NCBI GenBank assembly: GCA_029204225.1
Contig: CM055100.1
Location: 5,489,938-5,553,937 of the forward strand
DNA: 64,000 bases
From: Diphasiastrum complanatum
Lineage: Eukaryota > Streptophyta > Lycopodiopsida > Lycopodiales > Lycopodiaceae
Reading direction: 5' to 3'
Shown here: positions 47,600 through 59,573 of the stretch, in pieces
Position numbering within the stretch: position 1 is the stretch's first letter
Layout of the letters: each line of letters begins with the position of its first letter
Notes under the pieces: generated by a model
Seen by the model: only the letters and a program-made list of their open reading frames with translations
Told to the model about the DNA's origin: nothing
The model's database searches: none
Program-made: the position numbers and the translations under genes

Positions 47600-48020
47600 T
47601 TGAACCTTGCCAAACTATATGATTTTTACCATTGCAACTGGATTAGGTAATTGAAAACATAGCTTCAATATCAAGTTTGATCCTTGTCCTTGTAAAGCTA
47701 TAGTTCTTATCATCATAACTGGATTAAGGCTTCAAGAGTAACCTTCTCATCCTTTGTCAAGCAATAATTTTTATCATAAAAACTTGAATAGAGGTTTCAA
47801 GGACATGTTTCAATACCAATCTTCATGCCTGCCAACAACTGGATTAGGGCTACAAGAATGTAAGCTCAAATATCAAATTTGATCCTCACCGATCTATGAT
47901 CTTTACTATCGCAAATGGGTTAAGATTTCAAATACATACATTTAAATATCGACTTCGATCCTTAGCAGGCTGTGATTTTTATCATCACAACTGGATTAGG
48001 GTTTGGATGATAACCAGAGA
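47600..48020. repeat. Degenerate ~80-bp tandem repeat
   Basis: About five imperfect units share ATTTTTATCATCACAACTGG, ATTAGGGTTTCAAG and TCAAATATCAAGTTTGATCC. The repeat starts ~100 bp after ORF copy D. Confidence 0.65.
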
Positions 48021-48299
48021 AAGTTTAAGATCGTATATAGTTTTGGAAACCGGAAACCTTCTGATTGCCTTATCCCCCCAACAACCAACCCAGCCAAAAA
48101 CCATCATTCATACGGCTCATAGATAGCCAGGTGTTACCAATAGATTGCCTTAACAGAACCAAAAGAATAACTAACCTCTTCACGGCACAATACCGCAGCA
48201 GCAATATATAAACGAGAATTTTAACAACACCCAAGATATGCCACCTACGACTTGCTTACTCAATTCGCCAAGGAATACTAAGAAACAAAGGGTGTAGAA

Positions 48300-48600
48300 G
48301 AAGAAGTGGAGGTTGTAAAAGCCACCTTGGATGGTGAGCGCCATGGCAGGCCGCCTGCTGCTCCAACAATTAAACGTGAGATCAATCAACGTTCCTGCCT
48401 GGAGATGAATCAACGTCAGATCAATCAACGTTCCGGCCTGGAGATGGATGAATCCGCTACCCGATCGCCAATAACGCAATTTAACACAGGCACAAAAGAG
48501 AGAGAGAGAGAGAGAGGGGGGGGGCAAAAGCAAAGAAAAGTAAAAGAAGAGGGAGAAGCAAAAGCATGGCATAGGTTTATATATTATTATTAGGTGAAAG
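48300..48600 (-). promoter_or_regulatory. Possible promoter and first exon of VPS55
   Basis: Minus strand: TATATAAACC near 48580, then a CT-rich leader with a 32-bp tandem duplication (GTTGATTGATCTGACG / CATCTCCAGG units, 48375-48455). An ATG in good context (CTGCCATGGCGCTCACC) lies at 48344. The tract is GC-richer than its surroundings. It lies upstream of, and in the same sense as, VPS55. Linking it to that gene is inference; an exon 1 donor could not be fixed. Confidence 0.35.
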
Positions 48601-48704
48601 CTTCTTTTGTCTTTTTTTCTTTGTCTTTTTTCCATGTGATGTGAATTATGGTTTAAAAAAATTGAGATGTTTTTTTTTAGCTTTCCCTCCATAAGTATGT
48701 GACT

Positions 48705-49110
48705 ATCTACTCTATTAAATGTTGAGGTGTCACTCTGTAAACTGTTTGTGACGATCCGATAAATGTTGAAGTGTCACTCTATAAATTGTTGTGATGATCT
48801 GCTAAAAGTTGAGGCGTCACACTCTTAGGTGAGTCATTGAAATAAAAATTTTGATTTTTTGATTTTTTTGTAAAGGCAATCTCTACTTTATTTTGTCCAC
48901 ATTTGGATGTCGCAGTTAGAACAAGCTTCTCATGATATTTTGATCACCTTGTTAACGTTTAATTTTAAGACTTTTTGTTTAGCTTCACCACAATAGCTTT
49001 TTTTTGGCAAAAAGCTATTGTGACAATTTTATGATTAGTAGTCGTAACCTATTGTGACAATCTACTAAGGATTGTGACACTATACTAAGAGCTGAGGTGT
49101 CACTCTTGGG
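48705..49110. repeat. Dispersed degenerate repeat of ~60 bp
   Basis: At least four occurrences of GTTGAGGTGTCACTCT, the first three followed by TGTAAACTG...GTGACGATC-type sequence (near 48718, 48769, 48808, 49090). Confidence 0.55.
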
Positions 49111-50170
49111 TAAGTTTGCATTGAAATAAATAAATAAAAACTTTTTATTCTTTTGAAATGCAATTGTTGTTTTTTTTTTATTTTTAGCAATACGATACAG
49201 AGCTTCTCATGATGCATCAATTGTCTTGTTTTTTTTTTTTTTGATCTTTCAATGTGCATATTGAATATGATCTTGATCTTTTGAATCACCTTGTTTTACT
49301 ACGTATTGATTCTTGCTAATGATAGATATGATCTCCGATTTGAAGTATGTGAAATTTTCTTAAGTTGTTCCACTCATTAGTCACGAATGTCATCAAAAAT
49401 CTTAGTGCTAGAAGATCTTTTGGCAATTATCTACCGAGTGTAAGGTTGAATACCATGATATCAACATGGCCATTAGGCAATCCTATAACCACAATGCTCT
49501 AGGAAAAATATACTCATCTACTATAAGCAAGTTATTTCTTTGGGCCGAAGATAAATAAAGAACTATTGTATTATAAACAAAAATATACATTAAAAACAAA
49601 GTAGTCAAAAGGAGTCAATGTTTTTCATGTCATAAGATAAAGCCCATTTAGTAAGTTCTAGATAATTTTAACAAAAAAATGTCTCATCACTTCTCTCACG
49701 TGCTACATGAATGGCTTAAATGACTTCTAAGTTATTCATGTGCCTAAAAAACTCTCGTACAAGTAGGGACCGACTAGCAAACTTGATAAAAACTTTACAT
49801 ATCAATGCAACATAACAAAGACAACCATATATAGTAATAGTTGAGTATGACACATCGAAGACCTCCTAATTGTGTGCAATCTCAATGAGCTATAGGAAAT
49901 AAAATTTACACAAAGTCTAGTAATGATAAGTATCGTCATTTGTAGTGGGAGACAATCACTCAATATAACTGATTTAGCATTGAGAGAGAGACAAAAGGGA
50001 CTCGAGTGGATAAAAATGGTGCAATCGATAAACATATAGGATTTAAAAGACGCGGCCATTTTGTAGTGGGTTTCTTTCCTAGCCAATCCTCAACCCAAGA
50101 TCTAAGCAATCTAGCATCAAGGAGATGAAGTAGGTGTCACGCATAGGTTCGTTCCCATGAGAGCGATAAC
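49110..50170. other. AT-rich DNA, nothing recognised
   Basis: No coding or LTR structure could be supported here. Confidence 0.35.
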
Positions 50171-50171
50171 A

Positions 50172-50848
50172 TATCTCATATTTCAGCATGAATGGAAGAT
50201 CCACATCTAACTCTAGCATCCATTAACCCTAACCATTTAACACTACAATCATTAACACTACGATCCACAACGAAGATAGCTTACTCTTTCTCTCTCTCCC
50301 TTTCTCTCTCACAAAAAGTATAATAAAGATAAATCCCAATAACATTCAGTTCCAACAATTAGCAAACACAACAAAAGTATGAGAGATGGAGGAAAAGAGA
50401 TAGAGAGCAAGGACATTCACAAATACATTCCATAAGAGAACCAATCTGCTTGTATTGAAATGAGGATATGAACATGAGTTCCAAACTCGAGTTTGGCACT
50501 ATTTATAGTAGAGAGGAGGGCCTTGGCCTCGAAATCCTATTGGCCCATTTCTACCTCCCTAACTATTTAAACTTAAAAAAGAGTGGGAACCCATTCAAAA
50601 TTGGAGGGAACCAATTTAAATTTGAATTTAAACCAATTTTGGTGGGAGTCCCAACTTCATTCACTAACATGACATTTAGGCCTGCGACATTAAAAGTCTC
50701 GCAAAAAGGCCTAAAGTCCTTTTATTAACTTTCTAATTATCGAATAACTATGTGATCATTGGGTTGTACTTACACACGCAGTGTGCCAAATCCCTCTCAC
50801 TTATTAGCTAGGGTTAGGGTTGCCTCGGGATTCGTAAACCCTCCAACA
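50172..50848 (-). mobile_element. LTR downstream of ORF copy B (outer end approximate)
   Basis: Minus strand: a polypurine tract (GGTGGGAGATAC, about 50849-50860) precedes TGTTGGAGGGTTTACG at 50848. A TATA box CTATAAATAG lies at 50508-50499. The other end is placed near a degenerate primer-site-like TGTTATCGCTCTC at about 50171. It starts 50 nt after the stop of ORF copy B. Confidence 0.6.
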
Positions 50849-50898
50849 GTATCTCCCACCAAAACTGGTGGCGATCCCACGACACCTGCGAGATGTAG

Positions 50899-53300
50899 TT
50901 ACTGTGGGCTTTTATTAGCATCATGTCGTATCTTTATTAGATGATATTGCACCTTCTCCATGAAGTCGAGTCGGACAGTGTTGAAATCTAGATTGTGCGA
51001 CAAAAAACAGTGATGGGTTCCAGCGATCCACTTTGAGGTCGTCCAAGCTGTGAACCGAGATTCCCAGGAGCCTCCCATCATGGCAACACAGAAATATATT
51101 CTGGACACTGGCAGCTGATCTTTAATACTATCTGACACCATTGGCTTATTTGGATTGAATGCCAAAGTGGGAAGGCAATCATCCCATCGCGTTGCAATGG
51201 ACGCTGGTAGAATTAGATCTTTTGGAAACGGCACCAATTGCCTCATTGTTGGATCAAGAGAGTGGATATATTTCCGCTGATATGGTTGTAAGGCTTTGTG
51301 GAAATCCACTAATATTTCCCAACTGTAAGATTGGTGGATTATTGGCCAATTCGGCGTTTGGATCATGATTTTGTCCATGGCCAATCCCAAATCCTTCCAC
51401 TTATTCCTTCGTAGCATTGGTACGTAGCAGGATCTACGCACAACTGGCGAGGGCTGGCCACATAACTCCTGATTGATTTCGAAGTTTTTTCAAAAACTGT
51501 AGTTTTCCAAGCCGTCTGCTCTCCCAATGCAGGGAACTTATCCAACTCTTTGTCGGTCTCAATCTCAGAGGTCTTAAACTTAATGACCCAACCACCATGC
51601 GAGGACTAATGGGAATGTTGTGCTAGGAAATTCTGGATCTGGTCCTTGACGCTGATTGGTCTTCTGAACAATGGTCTGGTCCCTGAGGTAGATGGCCTTG
51701 TTTGTGTTGCCTGTGGAACTGGTTGTACTTCTTCTGCATCTAGTGCTCCACCATGTTCCATGCCTGAATCCAAACTTGTATCCAATCATGCCTTTTCCTA
51801 TTGTTGAGGCAAGAATTGTGGCATCATTGAAACGATGATCTGAGGGTTAAAATCCAAAACTTGAGTGTCAGCCTTTTCATATTCACTCATGGTTGTCTTG
51901 GCCTTTGCCAACTTAGTCCTCCGTACCTTTGAATCTGTTAAAGCATTAAAGCGGCCTTGGAATCCTTGAAGGGCCACTTTATAAGTTTCAACTTTTTTGA
52001 ACAAATACCCGATTTTTGTCAAAGTTACCGGATGATCAGAAATTTGCATCTGAAGATACGCATCACGCTCAAGGGTGGTCACATCCAATTCACCTTGGAG
52101 ATGTGTGTGATCTTGTTCAGCCATCTGCAGTTGACCCTGGAGCAGTTGCACTTGTTGCTTGGCATCCTGCATGGCCCTGTCCACTTGGTCTTGGGCGGTT
52201 GTGAGGGCATTCTACAGTGTACTGACATAATCTTCTAGGCGATCAGCCGATTGTTGTGCCTTCTTCATCTCAGCTTCAGACTTCGCTTCGTGCTACTTGG
52301 CGATCTTCAACTCTTTGTCCAACTGGATTACTTTCTGGCTAATAAGTGTATTCTCCGAGCCCATGTCTGATATGCGCTGCTCCATTTCCATTTTCCTATC
52401 CAGCATATATTGGACCACTTGCGCAAGGCTTGAGACTAAACCAAGAGCATCACCAGAATCTATTGTCGTGGAGGTGGTAGCAGCAAGAGGATCTGGTGGC
52501 ACTGTCCTTGGTTGGCATGGAGGAGGTGCATGTAGTTCTTCTTCAAAGATCTTCTTCCTCGTAGCCCTTAGGTACCGTGGAGTCGAAATGTCTTCGTGAC
52601 TTGACAGCTTGTCCGACCCGAATTGTATCTAACACCTGAGCTGCTACAATTTCTTGTGGTTCCTCCTTAAGAGTGTCTTCAAAAAAAATTTCTGATTCAA
52701 AAATAGTCTCGAATCCTCTTTCGGGGGATTGGAATTCAAAGGGTGCTGGGCTTTGGGGCATGACAAAAACTTCTGAGGCCCCAAGGGGGTCGGAATCATC
52801 GAACATGTCCATGAAATACTGGGTACTTGGCAAAACAGCTCTTGTTTGTGGGGGTGAGGCAGCTTGGGCAGCTGTGATGGAAATGGTAGCCCCAATAGTC
52901 ACAAACTGTCCTTGAGAGGAAGCAGAGGCGAGGGAAGCATCAAAGGCGGGGGGGATTAATAGTTCAGTGCAGATGGCAATGACAGGTAAAAGCGCAGCTG
53001 AAGATGTCTATCTAGTCCTTCGACGTGACACGGGAGGCGAGTCAGGAATAGCCATCTTGCTGCGTACATGTCGACGACTATGTGAGGTAGATGCCTGGTG
53101 AGATGATTATGTCAATGCTTCTTCATAGATAGACAGCACGGAATCTGCAACAAACCCATGAAGTCTATCCTCCATATAAGAGGCAGATATTAGAGAGAGG
53201 AGAGGGGCAGCCGCAAATTGTTGCTTAGTGTTCTCCTTGATTGCCCTCTTCAACTCTCCAAAAATTGTCTTATATTAGTTATAAGGCTCGAGGGGGCCAG
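50899..53300 (-). pseudogene. Unrecognised ORF family, copy B (most complete)
   Basis: Minus strand, about 2.4 kb, in several frames. N-terminal part: ELKRAIKENTKQQFAAAPLL (about 53255) and SYMEDRLHGFVADSVLSIYE. Middle: an acidic segment (52902-52543, DMFDDSDPLGASEV, EEPQEIVAAQVLDTI). A long coiled coil (52502-51798: MEMEQRISDMGSENTLISQK; DAKQQVQLLQGQLQMAEQDH) follows. C-terminal domain: SIRSYVASPRQLCVDPATYQ, then in another frame YVPMLRRNKWKDLGLAMDKI, NPNKPMVSDSIKDQLPVSRI and YFCVAMMGG. The stop TAA at 50899 lies 50 nt before an LTR, and a gypsy integrase C-terminus lies upstream in the same sense (54045-53870). No zinc knuckle is seen, and no outside family is recognised. It could be an extra 3' ORF or an unusual gag. 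Confidence 0.65.
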
Positions 53301-53439
53301 ATCCTATCTTGTAGTTGGAGTCAACAATACGGTCCAAGATCTATGAGGAAATATGTTCTTTCCTGAGGTTGCCAACCATCAGGAAGTTGTTCAGAAGTTG
53401 GGCTGGATGACAGCATCTCGGATGGAGTCTAGGAGATAC

Positions 53440-53860
53440 CCGTCATGAGTCCAATAGAACTCGATGGAGGTCAGCAAAGATTTCGGACAAAAATAACAGT
53501 CTGGCAAAGGTTTTGAAGCTCTGGCGAAGGTTCAACATTCACCTAAGGCCATCATTGCCTAGGTACTGTAATAAATTCAAATTTTCAGAATCTGAACCTA
53601 TGACCGACCTAATTTTAGAATTATAAAATTATCTGGCATGTCAGCGAAGATTCATCAGTACTAGAAGATGCTCGGTGAACGTTCCCAAAATGGCATGATA
53701 CTGATCATTCGCCTAAGTTAAAAATAGATGCCAATTAATAAAAAGAACATTCGTTCAACTCAGTATGGGTATATCTGAGGTGGATCTTGCCTCTGAAAAC
53801 TCGGCGAACAATTCTAGAATAGTATGTGCACAAAATGACCCAAAAAGTAGTTTTCCAAGT
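53440..53860 (-). promoter_or_regulatory. Spacer with CTCGGCGAA-type motifs before ORF copy B
   Basis: Between the integrase end and ORF copy B lie scattered GGCGAAGGTTC, CTCGGTGAACG, ATTCGCC and CTCGGCGAAC motifs. They resemble the TTCGCCGAG core of the array at 36.66-36.93 kb. No clear TATA box was found here. Confidence 0.35.
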
Positions 53861-53869
53861 CATTTTCTC

Positions 53870-54045
53870 ATAAAGATCTGATTCCTAAAAATACTTTCCT
53901 TCAATTTGTTTTGATCTGACGACATTTCTGACTTTTGCTCATCAGTCTTTCCATACATTTCCCATTTTTTGCATTGAAATGGTGCTAAGAATTCAATTGG
54001 CATGACAGCATCTTGACCATAAACCAGTTGATGATACAGAGACAT
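53870..54045 (-). pseudogene. Ty3/gypsy integrase C-terminal fragment (copy B unit)
   Basis: Minus-strand SLYHQLVYGQDAVMPIEFLA matches the PFHLVYGQEAVM(P/S)VxF segment of the other two integrases here. The remainder (DEQKSEMSSDQNKLKESIF) is poorly conserved. Upstream pol is lost where the opposite-strand gypsy begins at about 54108. Confidence 0.75.
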
Positions 54046-54107
54046 AGAGAATTAGTTAATTTTCTTGTTTTAGACCTAGCCCGTACTGATCTAATTTTTG
54101 AATATGA

Positions 54108-56829
54108 ATGCCTTCTCTGATCATTTATTTTGAGAAACATGTTCTCACTTTCAAGGAGAGATATAAGGTAGTTACCTTATTTGGCAATAATTTTGTACGT
54201 CCGTCAGATAAGATTTATACAGTTAATGAAATGGAAGTATTGGACTATTCACAATATCAAGTTTTTAATATTTGTTATTCCAGTTGTGGATGTTCCTGAT
54301 ATGTATCTAAATGGTTGTGAATTCTCAACAATACTTAACTCAGTAAATTTAGATCATGAACAAGCCATGAAAGAACAAATCATAAATGAATTTAATGGTG
54401 TTTTTCCATCTGAATTATCTCATGGTTTACCACCAGCTAGGTCAGTAGACCACAGGATTGAGTCAATTCTAGGAAGTCAACCTATCTCTAGACAACCTTA
54501 CAGGTTTTTTTAGAAAGAGGAGATAGAGATTTCAAATCATATACAAAATTATTTGAGGATGCGACATATACAACCTAGTAAATCACAGTGGGGCGCTCCT
54601 GTTCTTTTAAAAGTGAAGAAAGATGGAGGTTTTCGGATGTGTGGATTACAAAGGGTTAAATAAGGTGTTACACCGAGCCAAGATTAAGGAAGAATTACAA
54701 CGGCTACTAGATGCAAGGTTCATCTATGAGGTCGAACATACCGAATGGGTGTCGCCCATTGTGATCGTACCTAAGAAGAATGGGAAGCTTCGAATCTGTG
54801 TCGATTTTAATAAGATTAATGCAGTCACTAAACATGACCATTTTCCCATTCCATTCGGAGAAGCCATCTTAGAGAATTTGGCTAGAGATGAGGCTTATTC
54901 CTTTTTGGACGGCTTTAGCGGCTACAACATGATTGAAATAGCGCTTGAAGATCAACATAAGACTGCTTTTGTCATGGAATGGGGGACGTTTTGTAGGAGG
55001 GTTATGCCTTTTGAGTTATGTAACGCTCCTAGCACCTTCCAACGCGTTATGCAAGCAACCTTCACGGACTTGATAGGAGACACGCTAGAAGTCTATTTAA
55101 ATGATCTAGGAGTTCACTCGGAAGAGTCTAGACATTTAGCGGTATTTGAAAAGATATACATTCAGTGCCAAAGGTATGGTATCTCCCTAAATCCCGAGAA
55201 ATGCCAGATCTGGGTTACTCATGTTAGGACACATCATATCCTAGAATGGAATGCTACTGATCCAAAAAAGGTTCGAGTTATTGTGGAGATGCCAACACCT
55301 AAAACTGTGCATGAGGTCCTAATCTTTATGGGCCACGCAAACTACTATCATTCTCATGTACACGATTTTGCAGGTAAGGCACATTGGATGTATCGGTTAA
55401 CTATAGATCACTGATCCTCATGTGTTACTATATCTTTTGAACAAGACATGCACAATTGGATGCATAGCACGCTATTTGTCATTACTTCAAGAATTTGAAT
55501 TTTGTGTTGTTGTTAGAAGGGGTTCACAACAATTTTTAGCTGATTATATTTCACGAATTCCTAGCAATGACAAACCAATAGAAGGTGTAAATGATGATCT
55601 TCCTGATGCCATCCTATTTTAGGTGGACTACACCCTAGTTTAGGCTCGAGAAATTATCAAATATCTTACTACAGGCCATATTGATCCCAATTTATCCAAA
55701 CCTGCTCAACGTGTCTTGATCTAGAAATCAACCCCTTACGCCCTAATTGTAGGCCAACTATACAAAAAAGGGACGGACGGAATCATTCGTAGATGCCTCA
55801 CAGAAGGAGAAACAACACGCATCATTTTTCTGACTCATGAAGGAAGTGGAGGAGGACACTTCTCATCTACAATGACAGCTCAAAAAATACTGTTGGTAGG
55901 ATTATGCTGGCCAACATCATGATGGCATGTGATGTGTGTCAGCGAGCAAAGCGACCTCAATTCGTCGATTACATGCTATTATATTCCATCTTGTCTGAAC
56001 AAGCATTTTTCAAATGAGGACTTGATTACATGGGACTGTTCTGTCCACGGCTGTAATATTCACATAGTCTAGATACATTATCGTAGCCATTGACTATTGC
56101 ACTAATTGGGCCGAAGCTCGTGCTGTTAGGACTGCGGATGCAAAATCCACTGCTAAATTCCTCTATGAGCAGGTTATTGTGCGCTTTGGATGTCCACTAG
56201 AGATCGGTAGTGATAGGGGTACCTTCCTAGTGGTAAATAGAAAAAGTGCCTCTTATTAACCTCGATGCAATGGCCAAGCTGAATCAACAATAAGATATCA
56301 TGTGAAATCCTCACCAAGATAGTGGAGGCTAGTAGATCTGATTGGGAACTAAAGCTACATGCTACACTTTGGGTGTATCGTACAACTCCTAAAAAATCTA
56401 CAAGGTCTACACCTTTCCGATTGACTTATGGCTGAGAAGTAGTTATGCTAGTTGAGTTTTATGTTCCATCCTTACGCCTGGCCTATGATATGCAATTAGA
56501 TTCAAAACAAATCCTAGCCAATCACCTATTCCATCTTGAAAGGCTCTGTGAAACCCATACTATCAGTGTCCATGCACAACATGTTCACAAGCGTAGACAA
56601 AAAGGTTGGCATGATCGTTTAATCAATCTCAAGGAGTTTATAGAGGGGGATAAGGTTTTCATGTACCAAGCTGAGGCACATAAGGGGAAAGGCCCATATA
56701 TTATTGATCATATTTTTCTTCGGGATATGCACGCCTTAAAACACTAGAAGGCATTCCCATAGATTCTATAGTAAATGGGAGTAGACTTAGGCAGTATCAT
56801 GAGCCATGCTTCCATCTTGAGATGTACTG
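54108..56829 (+). pseudogene. Ty3/gypsy RT, RNase H remnant and integrase (copy C unit), chimeric RT
   Basis: The pre-RT region contains NGVFPSELSHGLPPARSVDH. RT begins PSKSQWGAPVLLKVKKDGGF, loses 2 nt at RMC(V)DYKGLNK, then starts again: LQRLLDARFIYEVEHTEWVS, PKKNGKLRICVDF, FLDGFSGYNMIEIAL. The catalytic motif is YLND, not YLDD (AAT at 55100-55102). RT ends NYYHSHVHDFAGKAHW at about 55390. Most of RNase H is deleted, leaving ARYLSLLQEFEFCVVVRRGS and FLADYISRIPS. Integrase follows: GSGGGHFSSTMTAQKIL, broken core, GQAEST kept (about 56275), then the C-terminal domain and LEGIPIDSIVNGSRLRQYH, ending 56829. RT resembles the plant non-chromovirus (Athila/Tat-like) branch. ORF copy C follows in the same sense. 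Confidence 0.88.
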
Positions 56830-57878
56830 ATCACCTTCATTTTTTTGTGTGTCTGCATGCATATACCATTCTTCTTTGTCGTTCATTCAAGTGTCATGTA
56901 TTTTTATTGCTTATTGTTTCCATTTTATTTCTTCTTCTAGATTAAGTATGATTGCTTGCCAGTTCAGTGATAAGTAGAAAAGAGAGAATCAGTCTCAAGA
57001 TCTATCACCAAATCAACTCTCCATTCACTATAGAAAATATATCAAAGTGCCAAAAAACAGCATCAACTGAGTCAAAGAAACTCACACAGGACTCGCCAAC
57101 CCTCCATCATCCTTCCAGAACACATTTGTAACTGGGGTGAGCTTTGTTACAAGTCAAATTTTTGGTTACAGTGAAAATTCATCAATTTTGACAAAGCAAT
57201 GAATTTTGTCACAGACAAAACTTGCGGGTATTGCTATGGACATTTTCAGGTCAATCAGCACATATGACCCCTGTGCGAGTTTATTTTGGAGACGTTCAGA
57301 AATTAGCAAAGAAATCTCAAGAGGAAAACTCGCACACTATGTAGACAGTTCCGAACAAACTTGCATAGGCAGCCATGAACTTTGGTTCGGTGAGTTTTCA
57401 TTGGGTCTAATTTTTATCAAAATCAGAGTCAAATGGGATGGAGCTGCCAGAAACTCGCACAGCTACCTACAATTATGATCAAAACTCGCGGACAACATTT
57501 AAAATTCGCCCAAGTCTAGATGTACTTATTGGTAAATTTTCAAGGAAAATTGGTTAAGAAAAACAAACTCACACAACACCTCTGTCACAACATCAAAACT
57601 CGTAGACTAGACAATTGGGTTTCCCTCTGTATCGGTGATTTCTTTGTTAGATCGACGAGTTTCAATTTTTTTTGGCCCAAAAAGGCTATAAATAGGGCTC
57701 CACGGGCCTTGTGCGAGTTCATTGCAAGAGTTTGCTGGCCAGGTTATGCTAAAAAATTTCAAAAAAATCGGCAAAATTTTCCAACTCTCACTTGCTCTCA
57801 GTGCTTCCTATTATCACCTGCGTGATAAAGCAAGCCCTTATCCTCTGCAAACTAGATTGCCACACCACAAATCACATA
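56830..57878 (+). promoter_or_regulatory. Spacer with ACTCGC/GAGTT motifs and TATA box before ORF copy C
   Basis: It contains repeated AACTCGCAC, CTCGCGGAC and GTGCGAGTT-type motifs (57080-57720). A strong TATA box, TATAAATA, lies at 57687-57694 (GGCTATAAATAGGGC), about 190 bp before the first ATG of the ORF at 57879. No tRNA primer-binding site was seen between the TATA box and the ORF, which argues against a simple 5' LTR plus gag. Confidence 0.5.
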
Positions 57879-59553
57879 ATGGCATCTGGTTGGGAGTGAA
57901 AACCGGTCTTAAAGCAACCCACGTTGTGGAAATTCACCACTGAAATTCATTTAGTGGCCATTCTACAGCTTGCCGAAAAGATAGAGTCCACCGCGCATTT
58001 TTGGCGAAATTGAACATCAATCTTCCTGTTGCATGCACTGGCCAAGAATGGGAATGTGTCATGCGAGCGGCCTATTCCACATTTGATACAGAGAATCATA
58101 CTTATAGGATTCCATCGGGCCAACATGAAGACATTACATCATTAGACCCTTCGGTGATGGAGGCCATCGGATTTCCAAATGATGGCAAAACAATTCACGG
58201 GAGCGACACTTCATATGACCAATATTACCTCAAGTCCCTGCTCAAGGATGATGGTTCAAGCAACATTGTCACCAACGATGGCTATGCCATCCGATTCATC
58301 AAAGAAAAAGAACTACGAGAAGTAGTAGAATTGATACAGCTGCTGATTGAAGTCTAGGATGCTACACAACAAACTAATGAGCAAGCGGCCTAAGCATGTC
58401 GGGACGAGAAACTCACCTTCAACTAGTAGATGAACCAAATGCAAGCACTCGTGGAGTAGCTCCAACCGACGCAATCCGCAAAGATAACCTGCTAAGTCAA
58501 CTCCAATGACTCTTGGATGCAGAAACCAATTCTAACAGGGAATTAAGTGCCGCTATGATGGGACAATTAAATCAAATCGACTTCCAACAATATGCTTCAC
58601 TACATATCCCAGAGGGCACGACAATGCCAGTTCCTGCATACCAACAATTGGGACAAATGCTGAAGGCGGTCCAGACACAAGCGCAGCAGATGCAACAAAG
58701 CACATCATCTCATATCGTTGTCCTGAACAACTAGAAATCCCTTCACCCTCCACTCTCTTCCATTTTGACACCATCTAATCCCCACCAATCCTACCTCCAA
58801 ACTCGATTTCCTTGTCTTCCCCCAAAACTCTTCCAGCCTCTCACATCTCCCAACCCTCCACCCCCTGTAGTGGTACCTCTTGAACGACATTGGGTGACAC
58901 CTCGCAATCCAAGTCGAGACATGCTGGAGTCCAATGCCTTTAAGGCCAAGTATCCTAAAGAAGAAGAGCGTGGTGGTTTTACCATACCCGATCTCCAGCA
59001 GTGCCTCACACATCGTGCAAATGTTCAAGCACTCGAGCCTCAACCAGCTCGGGTATGGGCCATGTTCTTGGCAAATAAGTCGGCGTCCTTACGCTATCTC
59101 AACACGCCCACATATATGCGGACAAACCCAGAGTACTGCTCTCTCAAACGGCATGAGCCTTTTACACCAAAGTTCACAACTAACAAGATCTATTGGCCTT
59201 TTTTTGTGGAGTATGTACAAACTGATGATCCAACCAGAGATTTCATTTCGAATTGCAACCAATTTTATACAAAGTACCATCAGTGTTCGGAGAGGAGTGT
59301 GCGCTACTTTGCCGACAATTGCGGCCTTCTTGCCTTTTTGTTACCCTTGGAATCTCACTGAGATCATTCACTTCCTCCCATTCTCTTGGATATCAATAGG
59401 CCTCTAGCCATAGAGATGGATCACCTCAATGTGGCTCGACTATATTACCGTGCTACCATGACAAGTGCCCTCCATGTTGACATGATCGAACTCTGGCAGA
59501 CGCATGGATTTTACAACACATGCTCCATTTCTATGGACCGCGCCCATTCTTGA
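57879..59553 (+). pseudogene. Unrecognised ORF family, copy C
   Basis: It starts ATGGCATCTGG at 57879 (early TGA), continues with VAILQLAEKIESTAHFWRN, then in the next frame NINLPVACTGQEWECVMRAA to 58357. A Gln-rich segment (LGQMLKAVQTQAQQMQQS) follows from 58513, then a Pro-rich linker. The C-terminal domain contains SLRYLNTPTYMRTNPEYC and, after a frame change, DHLNVARLYYRATMTSALHV, ending at a TGA near 59551. It aligns with copies A, B, D and E in this domain. It lies 1.05 kb downstream of the integrase stop and 20 nt upstream of an LTR start. No zinc knuckle, signal peptide or membrane anchor is visible. Confidence 0.65.
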
Positions 59554-59573
59554 ATAAGCTGCGATGGTAGATG

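Noticed and set aside
48180-48692. 170-codon minus-strand ORF
   Set aside because: It runs through a CT-rich leader and duplicated non-coding units. It is better read as a promoter or first-exon region than as a protein.
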